Below, in pieces: positions 49,227 through 61,040 of a DNA stretch of 64,000 nt. Within the stretch, counting starts at the first letter, position 1, and the number at the start of each line of letters is the position of its first letter. The notes beneath the pieces were generated by a model. The model had not been told where the DNA came from, made no database searches, and saw nothing but the letters and a program-made list of their open reading frames with translations. The translations under genes and the position numbers were made by a program. The stretch comes from Crotophaga sulcirostris (taxonomy: Eukaryota > Chordata > Aves > Cuculiformes > Crotophagidae), in NCBI GenBank assembly GCA_013397455.1, contig VYZB01000135.1, forward strand, positions 502,867 to 566,866. Direction: 5' to 3'.

Positions 49227-52200
49227 CATTAAGTTATGGGAACGTAAGAACTGTGGGGATGTAACGTGGGGACTGTAGCAGACCAAATGCCCAACTAGTC
49301 CAGTAACCAATGTCCAATATATGGGCCAGGAATTGACAGGTATACAGGAATCTTTCTCTAAATATAATGTTCCAACTTACTGCAATCATCAGTTTATACA
49401 CTTCTGGAAAAGCACACCTAGACATCATGCTTTATGACCACTGATGTACATAGGCTTCTTGAATCTGTGTAGCCCATTTTTTAAGCTTTTTTTTTGCTGC
49501 ATGTGTTGTAGAAGGAAGAATACATTTACCCTGATGATAAATCATAGTTGCATGGGTAAAAGGAATAATAAACATGTTTCGTTCTGTTGTAATATTTCAG
49601 GAGAACTGACCAGAGTATCAAAACTATTGTATCTGCTAATGGAAATTGGACCACCTAATATCTTTTCTATACAAAACAAATTTTCTCTACAAGAGAAACA
49701 ATATAGAATTTCTACAGGAGGGTTATTTTTAAAGAAAAGACATGGAGTAACTCAGAGAGAGATGAAATGCATATGGAAAAAAGCAGGAAAATGGTACTAA
49801 TGTTACTGAAAGATCTGCGTGTAATAAACCTTGAGGTGATGTCAGAGCAGAGGAAACCAATGAAGGGATTCAAAGAAAGGAGGGAGCATTGGGAAAAGAG
49901 GGGGAAAAAGGACAGATCAGTGAAAATGCTCTTGAAGGAAATCCTTCATTAGTAAAATATTTTTTTGCTAGATTGTTCACAAACAAGAAGAGAGATGATG
50001 CCTTAAGAGGGACCTGCATCTAAACTGTGTTTGTGTGAATGGAAAAGAACAAGATAATCTCAAAAGCATAACACTTAAAAAAAGTCAAAACCTACAGGTA
50101 TCTTTTAATAAAGGTTTAGAGAGTGGGAGGAACTGTTAGAGATGGAGTTACAGAAAAAAAGTGAGGACCAACACTGACAGAGAATTGTGGGCTGAAAAAA
50201 GTCAAGTCATCAGTTTTAGCCATTATCCCTTTAAGTTGACGCTGCGACATCAAGGAGAAGGTGTTAGTCAAACTGAGAAATATGTAGGATTGGATGGAGT
50301 GTGGCTGAGCAGGCTGTTTTGTATTGTTGACGGAGCAATAGCATCTGAGGTCATAGGAAATAAGAGTCTGTAGAGCAGGTTGTGTGGAAGGAAAAAGAAA
50401 AAACTAGAAACAGAGCTGCCCCAAGGAATCAGGGAATGTGAGAAAAAGAAAGAACACAGTCTCCCAAAGGAGTCTAAGAAGAGCAGCCACAAAGGAAGGA
50501 GAAGAAAGAGGCAAGGACAATGTTGAAAAATCAAGGAAAGAAAATATATCAAAAGGGAATCAGTGATCAGCATTATCAGACATGGAGAAGCCAAAAGTAG
50601 TAAGAACAGACTCCAAAAATAGCTATGCTGACATTCAGAAAGTATCTTCCAGTGGAAGAGAAGGAATGAAAGCCAGCCTGCTGTAGTAACAGTGTGTAGA
50701 CTTCATGCAAGCTGAAGAAAAAGAGTTGTGTAAAAAGTTACCTCTGATGTTTCTGCCCTACTGTATTAAAAAGAGATGCAAAACCCCATTCTATCCTGCT
50801 TCAAGAAGTGCTGTAGGACTCTCTGTTGACTGATCCAGTTATAGGCCAAGGTGGCACTGAAGCCAAAAGAGACTTGTTATTGATAAATAATCATTTATTA
50901 GCACAGGCAGAAGAAAACCAGAAGTTCAGACCAGTTATTTTTTTAAAACTTTTGTATACTTCTCACTGCATTCCTTCTTTAACCAGCTGTCAGTGAAAAA
51001 TGAAGAATGCATTTTCAACCTGTACAAAAATGTCCTATCAATGCCTAAGGTATTATCAGATTCTATAAAACATTTCCCCCCTGAGCTATGCATTCATTTC
51101 CTTAAGTGACTGTAATACCACCTTGTAGTTTGGTAAACTTCAGGGAGATATTAAAATTTCATAATACAGCTAGAAGTAGTTTTGATAGGCTGAAATCTTT
51201 CACATCACATTTGATATTAACCTAAGCATATATTCTTGCCTGTTACGCAGAATGGCACTATACTTATCAAAAGCATCCAGAGCCAATACAATTATAACAT
51301 TCCACTTGTACCTATAGAGCTTCTCAGGGGTGTTGTGCTGGTGCTTGAATACGTTGATGTGAACGGTTGCTTATAATTTTACAAATACAAACTCCTGCTC
51401 TGCATTGTTATTTGTAAGCATTTCACTTCTATCTCTGTCCTGAATTTCCAGCCTCTTTTGCATGTGTGATAGTTCCATGGTGTTACCTTTGGACCATTAC
51501 AGAAAGTGTCTGAACTACTGATGGCACAACACTGGATTTATTAGTAGCCTAATTTCTATTATGGTGTCACGATTGTTTAGTATGTTCCAGAGGCTGGGAA
51601 GAGAACATTATTATCAGAAGGTAAACAAAACTAGATACCATAAGAAAGTGTGCTTGTGGGATTCCATATTAGCTGGGGGCAGGAAAAGGAGTCTGGAGTT
51701 TTATTTGACTTTTTGGGAAACCTGTCTTTTGTGCAGGTGTCATAGTTCTGTATCTTATAAGTAGGTTGGCCATTCCCAGTGTGGCAAAGTCTCTTCACAG
51801 TCGACCATGCAAAAGTTTGTAGGATCTGATATTAAATTAAGAGTCAGTGGACTGCAAAAGATTTGGTTCTGAGCTTTGTCCCTGGACCCACTCTGCAGTG
51901 CTGGGCAAGTATCTTCACATCCCTCTCTGCTTCTCCCTTATCCTCTGTTGCTTTAGAGTCTTTATCTTTGGGCCAGAGGCTGGCTGGCTTTTAACATGCA
52001 TTTGTTACGGTGTTTAGCATAATGAGATCCCTGGATTGATTTGGGCTTCCTGGCACAACTGTGATGCTGAAAGTAGCAGTTCACCTACAATTGCTTTTCT
52101 GTGGGGAAATGGAGGCTGGGTGTAGGCAGAGCCAGGGTGCCCAGGATAGCTCTGCTGTTCATAGGGGCGAGGATTTCAACACATACGTTATCTCTCCTTG

Positions 52201-55200
52201 TGGATACTCTTACTAGAAAGTAAGCAACAGAAGCCACCTTTTGTCATGACTATAATGTCATTAGCATGAAACGACAATGGTGTCTGGCAATACAAAACCG
52301 GTGCTGTCCAGTCATTCACAGTGAGCACACAGAGGAGGAACATAATTCAGCAAGTTTTTCGACAGGCTCTTGCAGCCTTACATTAAAAGAGACACAGTCC
52401 CTTTCAGTATCTTTGTCCTGGTTTCATCTAGACTTGCCCCTTTCACAAGAGGAGCCCCTCAGCAAAGAATATTTTGTCAGTTTTTCTCTATGCCAAGTTG
52501 CCCTGTTGAAATTAGTAGCTACACTTTTAAGACAAGGGTGCCCAGAAGCCATTTAGTAAACGGGATCCTGGATTTATTGCCTGAACCTGCCCTTTCGGGA
52601 TGCTGATGACTGTGCTGTTCAGTAGTCAAATCTCTCAACACCCTCCCTCCCCTCCAGAAAATATGTCAGGTTGGAGAGCTTTTCTGGAGGCAAACAAGCA
52701 ACTTGAGCAGGAGGTGAATTTTCATTTTGTGTCTGAGAAATGCTGAAGGTGCTTTTTTGTTGAGAATGAGTCTCGTGCTTGAGTGGAACAACTTTCTGAA
52801 TGCCAGATTTCACTCTAGCACATTGCAAGTGTCGGGGTGATCAAATGTTCCTCCTCAATGAATTTTCATCTTGCTGCTTGTGTAGGAAGGTGTAATGTAT
52901 TACAAAAACATTCATACAGACCACCTTTGATTGTAGTTTCCATAAAGTCAGCAGACAAATAAATCACAGTGCAACTTTGATGAAGTTTTGTGAACTCTGG
53001 CGTGAAGTGTAAAACCTGCCAGCTCGGGGAAGAAATGAACCGAGTCAGGGAACAGTTAAGGTCCCTGGTTCAGATTACATAGCATGCAAATGAGTAAATA
53101 ATTTGATTTTGATCAAATAAATGTAAATGATGATGGATTTTAAATCCAGTACACTGAGAAACGTACTATAAGCAATTCCTCTGAGAGATGTCCATGTGAA
53201 TTCAGTCTTTTGAGGTGCTTTGCCCTGGCTTAGGGTAGTCAGAGACCTGCTTTTCTGAGGATGTCCCAAGTGTGAAATAATTGTGTGACTGATTCAGCTG
53301 CTTCTATTCCTGAGTTTGTCTGTTGATAGCAAGCATCTCATTCCTGCAGTAGCACCTACACACCCTATAAAATAGAGATGGAAGATAAGAGACTCAAGGC
53401 ATATCGTAAATCTTTCCTAGTACGGTGCACACATGCATGGTTCACTTGAAAAAACCCCTACCCTAGCTTCTATTTTTAAAGGGGTCAAATGTGGTGAAAT
53501 GACCCCTTATTTCAGCCTTATTTTGAGAATTTGGTCAGGGATTAACACACATTAAGATTCAGAAAGCTTCCCTTGTCAGAAGATCTGCTAACAATACCAG
53601 CAGAGCTGTCACTTCTAGGTGATGACTGAGCAGCTATATAAGGGCTTTCAAGTCAAATCCTCGGGATTAGGTACTTTTTCTTCCATGGTAAATTGAATCA
53701 CAGAGCCATATCGTGCTGTTTGCCATAGTGTGGCTCTTTGCCAAGAAATGCTTAGCGTTACAATAATTAATTGCTCAGGTGTCATGGATATGCTACTGTA
53801 TCAAAGCTCGGCTGAAACTGAATAATGTGGTTGTGGGACAGGTAGGGTAAACTAAGCCACTCTCATTAAATGGAGAGATTGCATGCACGTGACGAAGTAC
53901 CATAGTGGACACCGAACCTCTTGTAAATAAGATAGTGGGAGGAAAGTACCAGGAGGCTGACAGATGTGATTTTGCACATTTTGGACATTCAGCCTCCAAG
54001 TTTTTCCACCTGTTTTTGTAATATGTCAGATTCTTATACTATATAAAGCATGTCACGTTCTTGAAGGTGGAACAGGAAGGATTAAAATATATACGGTGGA
54101 AACTATTTTTTAATGAGGCTACTTCAAGTACAGTTATTGCATTTTAGGCATGAGTGATTTTGCAGCATTGTCAACATAAAAACCCGTTGCGAGGTTTGGC
54201 TGGAAGGCAAACCAGAGATCTAAAAGCACTTCAAGTTTGCCAAACCAAGATAAGAGCACTTCTCTCTGAAGTTATTTGGTATCCTTAATAAAGATCGTAG
54301 TATTTGTAAACTAGCCAAACCTCAGTAAAATCAAAGGTTGTTTTCAGTTCTTTCATAATACCAAGGCTCCATATGATCCAACATGACAGGTAATAGCTTT
54401 AAAAATATTTACCATTTGTTTCTGGCCAAAAAATGTATTAATACCATGAGGCCTATTTATTGCCTCTTTATTTGATGCATTTCAGCAATCAAAGCTTTCT
54501 AGAGAAGCCCAAGTGTTAATGAAATTAAACTTCATTGAGTGGTTGAAGGATAGCGTTTATAATAAATTGAATCCCATGTATCTCATCTGTTGAATAAGGC
54601 AGAAAAATCCTTTTTCATGCTGAAATGTAATTCCTGTACTGTAATTTCCTTTTTCTTTTTTTTCTTTAGAGGTGAAATGAAAGGCAAAAAAAGAGAAGCA
54701 GATTCCGTTTTAGCTACACTTAAACTAAGACTTATACCCTAGGTAGAATCTTCAAAGCCTATGAGTATATGGAGAGTTTTAGACAGAATTATTTGGACAG
54801 TCTTTAAAGGAGAGCTTTGTCTTGACATGGCTTGTAAATTATTACTGTGGTCAATAGACACTCTGAGCTTGGAAGAGATCTAAGCAGTAGATGTTGCTTA
54901 TGGTCTCAGGCACAGACTTACCTTGCTACACTACTCTTTTTTTCTGAGGGCTGTCTTGCCCTACCCTGATCCTGTTTTACACCTTCCAGAGAAGGATACA
55001 ATACAGCTTTGAGCTGCACTGTTGGATAGTGGTTATGGAATTGCTCTAGGGACACAGGCATTTTTCTCTGTTTCTGCGATAACGTGCCACTGTGGACCAC
55101 ACTGCACCAGCTGGCTGGCCCAAGTCAGTAGGAATCCTGGTTATGCCACTGGTGCAATGCTTGCCATTACAGCACCTAAAACACCATTGTCTTTCTGTTC

Positions 55201-56309
55201 CCTAATCAGGAACACTGGAGTTGTATCAAATGATCTGGAGCTTTGTTGGTGCTCAGAAGGGAAATCTCCCTCTTCTGTCTACCTCTGAACAAACCCTCCA
55301 GCCCTTTCCCTGTTGGTCACATCAGTGCTTGCGCAGCAAGCTACATTTTTGGTTCTTTCAGGTGTTATTCCTAGGGAAGGGGTGGAGGATATAGCAGAAC
55401 CACTATTTTTGATCAGCTTAAACCAATGGTGAAATTGCCCTCAGTGTCACGTAGCTTAAGAAAGTGCATGTCCAAACTGACTTCTCAAGCATTTTATAAG
55501 CACTTGGTTGCTCAACAACTGAAAATTAGACCATTTTCTTATGAATTTGAATAAAGATCTGGGAGGTCGATTTTTCGAAAGTAAAATTTTTGAAAATCTT
55601 GTCCCCCGATACTTCAACAAAGATATGAAAAGCCATCCTCATTCCTATGAAGCAGCTCTCCATCAGTATGGGGACCTCGTTAATGTCCAACTCGTAACTC
55701 GATTCTCCAAATCTATTATTTTGTAAAGCGTTCACCATCAAACTTGAATGAAGGTCTAATTCACAATGTTATGAGGGCAATATACTTCAAAGCAAGAGGA
55801 AATCTATTTCAGTACTTGTATTTTGATTAATGAGTTTTCTGAATCCTTTGACCATATTTATGTTTGTCAGGTGTGGCAGCTCAAAGATTAATGATATCAT
55901 GAGAGCTATTTTTTTGTATATGATTTGATGCCTGCAGTGATGATTACCAAGAAATATTTCATTTTCCAAAGAGCAGCCACTTGTTAATAAAACTGATTAT
56001 ATCAGAAACTATAGAGCACCACACAGCAGGAGCCTACATTGTTGTTGTCACAAATAATTGAGAGAAATATAGATAGCTTTCACAAAAAAAAAAAAAATTA
56101 AAAAGAGAGAAAATGAAAAAGACTATTTAGCTTTTGAGAGATGGAGGAATCTAAGGCGTACATTAACTTTGTGAAGTCAGCAGACATCTGGTGGTCTGGG
56201 AAATGCCTGCAGTTTGACAGCTAGATTGTGCCTTTAGGCACAGTCGTGAACTGGAGAGGACTGGAGGGACGTAATGCCTGTGAGACTGCCTATGTAGACA
56301 CAGCCCACT

Positions 56310-57998
56310 GTTGTGAAGGGCTTCTGTAAGTACATTAATAGCAAAAGGAAGACTAGGGAAAATGTGTGCCTGCTTCTGGATGGGGCAGGAGACCTGGTGA
56401 AAAAAGATATGGAGGTAGCTGAAGTATTCAATGCCTTCTTTGCCTCATTCAGGAGTTCCAGGGCCCTCAGAGCAATAGGGAGGTCTGGAGCAAGAAATAC
56501 TCATCCTTGGTGGATGAAAGCCAGGTTAGGGAGAATTTAAACAAACTGGACATATCCAAGTCCATGGGAGGTGATGGGGTGGCCCCACAGGTGCTGAGGG
56601 AACTGACCAATGTCATTGTGAGGCCACTCTCAATTATTTTTGAAAAACTGTGGTGATCAGAAGTCTCCATAGACTGGAAGAAGGCAAAAGTCACTGCAGT
56701 CTTCAAAAAGGCCAAGAAGGAGGATCTAGGGAACTCTCACTCTCTAGGTCAGCCTCACCTTAGTCCGTGGGAAAGTGATGGAGCAAATCCATCTGTAAAC
56801 AATTTCCAAACATATTAAGGACAAGAAGGTGACTGGGAGTAGTCAGCGAGGATTTATTAAAGAGAAATCAAGCCTGACCAACCTGTCAGCCTTCTACAAA
56901 GAGATGACTGGATTAGCGTATGACAGAAGAGTGTATGTTGTTTATCTTGACTTTAGTAAGTCTTTCAGCACCATCTGTCTTAATATCCTTGTGGGCGACC
57001 TGAGGAAATGTAGGCTAGATAAGTGGACAATGAGGTAGATTGAAAAACAGCTGAACTGCCAGGCTATAGGAGTTGTCATCAGCAGCATAACTAGCAGCCA
57101 GTCACCAGTGATGTATCCAAAGGATCAATACTGGGGCAATTTTCTTCATTAACGGCCTGGATGATGGGACAGAGTGCACCTTAACAGGTCTGAAGAGGAA
57201 ACAAAACCGTGATGAGTGGCTGATACACCAGAGGGTATCATTCAGAGGGACCTCAACAGTCTGGAGTAATGGGCTGACAGCATCCTCATGAAGTTCAGCA
57301 AAGGGAAATGCAAAGTCCTGCCCAAGGGGAGAAATAAGCTTATGTAACAGTACCCACTGGGAACATAGCAGCTGGAAAGCAGCTCTGCAGAGAAAGATTT
57401 GGTGGTCCCAAGTTGATCATGCCCTTGTGCTAAAAAGCAGCCAATGAGCTGCATTAGGAAGAGCATTGCTAGCAGACTGAAGAATGTCTTCCTTCCCCTT
57501 TAATCAGCATGGCTCAGGTCACCACTGGAGTGTTGTGTGTAGTTCTTGGCTTCCTGGTACAACAAGACATAGACATAGTGGAGAGAGTCCAGAAGAAGGC
57601 GATGAAGATGATTAAGGCACTGGATCATCTCTCATATGAGGAGAGTCTGAGAAACCTGGAAGCGTTCTTCCTGGAGGAGGGTCAGGAGGAATCTGAACAA
57701 TGTATTGGGAGGGAGTAAAGAAGACAGACTTTTCTGAATGGTGTGTCAATGGACACAAACTGAAATACAGGACATTCCATTTAAATATGCAACAAAACTT
57801 CTTTTCTTTACTGTAAAGGTGGTTGAACAATGGAACAGCTTGCCTAAAGCAGTGGAATCTCCATCCTTAGAGGTATTCAGAAGCAGACTGAACAGAGCCC
57901 AGAGCAATATGCTGTAGGTGACTGCTTTGAGCAAGAAGTTATATAGATGGTCTTCAGAGGTGCTTCCTGCCTCAACTATTCTGTGATTCTGATTCTGG
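56310..57998 (+). mobile_element. CR1 LINE fragment, plus strand, with 3' end
   Basis: The fragment begins near 56310 with GFCKYINSKRKTREN, a CR1 ORF2 segment. It passes DISKSMGGDGVAPQVLREL (frame around 56550) and then SSLTNLSAFYKEMTG and VVYLDFSKSFSTI (56829-57038), the reverse-transcriptase YLDFSKAFD region. It continues with a degenerate KFSKGKCKVL-like stretch and ends at ATTCTGTGATTCTGATTCTG, the short ATTCTGTG-type 3' repeat of CR1. Frameshifts and stops make it non-functional. It is about 1.7 kb and lacks the ORF1 and endonuclease regions. Edges are approximate at the 5' end. Confidence 0.92.
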
Positions 57999-60980
57999 AT
58001 TGTGCTGATGTTGAAAACATGACGGGACTTGATTGCTATAAAAAGAAGAACTTCCTACCTTTCTCTCTACCAAATGCAGTAAGACATTCCCTAATGTGCA
58101 GTGTTTGAAGCATTATATTTTCAAAGCTAGGATACATTAAGAAATGAACCAGCAGTTGATTCACTTCCCTTCTGCCCTGGCATGGGATAGGTCAGTAAGT
58201 ACTTGAGTTGGCAGAGCAATTTAAGCATCAAAAATCATTACTTGAGCATAAACATTTGGAATAAAGAGCAGGCTTTAAGAAAGGAATTCAATTTAACTTT
58301 AATGTATGCAGAGCCTCAAAGCTTTTTACAGGAAAAAAAAAGGATAAAATAGCCTAAAATATGTATTTTCTGTTTGTGACCAGGATCTGAATTATTTTTC
58401 AAAATTATTGATGGGCTTTGTATATTTGTAATGAATACTGAATAAGAAATAACTTTCTTCTTACAAATCTGAACATGACTTCTTTGATTTGAGCTCTACT
58501 GAGCCAAAAAAACAATTTGGCTATATGGTTTTGGCTTCACACATTAGATACGTATTTACATGTTGTAGACTGTGATAGTCTGATATTCAAGCCTAATCTG
58601 CAACTCATTGTCTATGGTTTGATCCAAGGAAGCATTTATTCATGGCTGGATTTTTTTTCTCTTGCTCATTTCTGGAATGATGCTATCAACTTTGCCTTTT
58701 AAAATAGCCACTACAACGATTGCTTCCCTAGTCCTGAACTTCCTAATTGCCTGAACATCTCTTTTGAAACTATGACTAGGCTCTTAAGTAACACAGAGGC
58801 AGCTGTTTACTCTCAATTTTGAAAATCTTGGCCAGCAGTATAAAGCAAGAGGCCTTGAGGTGAAAAGCAAACTTAAAATTATAGTCCAGGATCTTGCATT
58901 AACATGAGGAGATTGGTCTTGCATTGCTTAAGGGAAATTCATAAACATGCTTTTCCCCTACCAAAAGATGTTCACTACACATTACTGCTCGCTTGCCAGT
59001 GTTTGGGGCTTCTTTTCTTTAATAGCCATGCAATGGCTTTAGTTTCCAGGAGGCTGAGATGATTACCTCTCAGCTTTGTTACTGGAACGTTCCACATGTG
59101 TCTAAAGAAGTTAACTAACATTAGGGGACACCTAAATCCATCCTTTGCACATGGCCTGACACAGACTAACAGGCTATTTAAAGGCTGTATTTGTGATTCT
59201 CAGAGATGCATTGCTTATAAAAGGGTTGTTACTCGTGTGTTGCGGCAGCTAGGACTGTACATCTCTGCTAAGGCTGTAAAAAGGACCAGAGCGTTTTTTG
59301 TGGGGAAACAGAGATCCAGGAACAGCCAAATGTAGGACTTAAGAACATTGGTTGAGATTATTTGGAAGTTAATATAAAGCCCAATAAATTGCCTGAGTTT
59401 CAGTTGAGTTTAGGCTCCAGGTGCACAGCTCTTACAACATTGTCTGGTACTTGAATTTTTAATTATTATTTATTAATTGTTTCAGATTCTAAATATCCAT
59501 TTAAAGCACAAGGAAAATAGGTGAAGGAAAAATTATAAGGTGTTTTTTGTGTCATTGAAATTTCTCTGTCACTGAGCTGAGGTGTCACTAGTAGCTCATC
59601 TCAAAAGTTCCATCTGAAAACAGACAGCTCTAACTTTCACCATGTAATAGCATGTTCTCTTGACAAGCCTTCCTGTGAGTTTTTCAAAAGGGGCACCTTT
59701 TGAAAAGGACTTTAGCTTTCACTTACAATGACATCTGTAGACTCATAGATCAAGGATTAGGAAATTCAGGGGAAAATCTGATTTGCTTGGGGCCTTAAGC
59801 ATCTCCCATGGGACTGTATTTATCTCACGAGGAACAGAAATGAGCATATTGCTACCAAAATGTCACACATACTGCATGAACAAGCCTTGAATTTTTCAGA
59901 CCTAGTAGGTATTCCTGCCTCTCACCTGTTAAGCCTCATACCCTGCTCAACTTTTTGACTACTTTCCTACCTGCCTGGCAGAAACAGTCTGGGTTTCTCA
60001 GAGCTAGGAAACCACTGAAACAGGGTGTGCATCCAGACAAAGAAACATCATCACGCATAAGAATTACCAAGAAGATTCTAGGAGATTCTTTACCTTTCTT
60101 CAGCTGTTAGACCCTTTGCTGTCTGTGACTGTATTTTACAATGGAGCTGATATTAACATTTTTGGAAGCTGTATGCCACATGATAAATCCTATATTTTAT
60201 ATAGCAAGTTGCAGCTAATTCTACCTAGTGCAAAATATTCTTCTTTTAAACGTGGTTAATAGTTCCACTTCCAGCAGAGTAAATGAAGACTAATTCTCAC
60301 TTGTCCTATTGTTTTCTGATTTGTAGAAGTTAGTTTTAGTAATGCATGGCCAGAATGCAAACGTGGAAAAAAAAGTTAATAGCAGTGTGTGCTTATTTTG
60401 AAGGAAAAGTGAACAATGAGCTATGCTCAGACTTGTTTGTCTACCTTTGGTATTTCAAATGTACAGCCTATTGTTATTATTTTAGATAGCTTTATAGAAT
60501 ATTTAATTTTAAATAGATCTCAGAATTGATAAAAAATATGTGTTTTGTTCTATTTAGGATGAGGTTAATGTTAGCTGTAGATTAATGATTCAGAAAAGAG
60601 GATTCTTCTTCTTTTCACCACTTCGTGCTCCCTCAGTAACATACCAGCCATCCCAAGTTTAGTCAGTTTGTGGTCAGTTTTTAGTTGACCACAGATCATA
60701 CAATTGAACAATTTAAAAATTAGCAAATTTTTCTATATACATTGCTTGTTCCCAAAAAGGTAAATCAGTACCTGCCTGTAATGTCGTGAGAAGTCTTGCA
60801 CTAATGAAAAGGGGCGATACTGTTGTGTTCAGCTGACATAAAAAGCCACCTCTCTCTGTTAACTTGCCTCTTGAGAGAAATCACAAAAAAGATAATGTGT
60901 GCTTAAAAAAAGATAGTTTTGTTACTATCCTTTGGCATGTGATGACCAGAACAAAACCATATAGCTGTACCCCATGTATG

Positions 60981-61040
60981 GGGAAAAAGATGGGAAGATG
61001 GTAAGGGAAAAAGATGGGAAGATGGGAAGAGAAAAAGATC
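60981..61040. repeat. 24-base purine-rich tandem repeat, about 2.5 copies
   Basis: The unit gggaaaaagatgggaagatg plus gtaa starts at 60981, repeats at 61005 (gtaa becoming ggaa), and a half copy (gagaaaaagatc) starts at 61029. An intronic minisatellite; the short open frame through it, repeating DGKM, is a by-product. Confidence 0.93.

Noticed and set aside
49444..49952. 118- and 61-residue Lys/Arg-rich frames
   Set aside because: They follow from purine-rich intronic sequence; no domain or conserved motif is visible.
55526..55741. Overlapping open frames on both strands (71 and 61 residues)
   Set aside because: I considered a transposase or gene remnant, and also the last D exon, but neither frame matches the expected fibulin terminus or a family I recognise.
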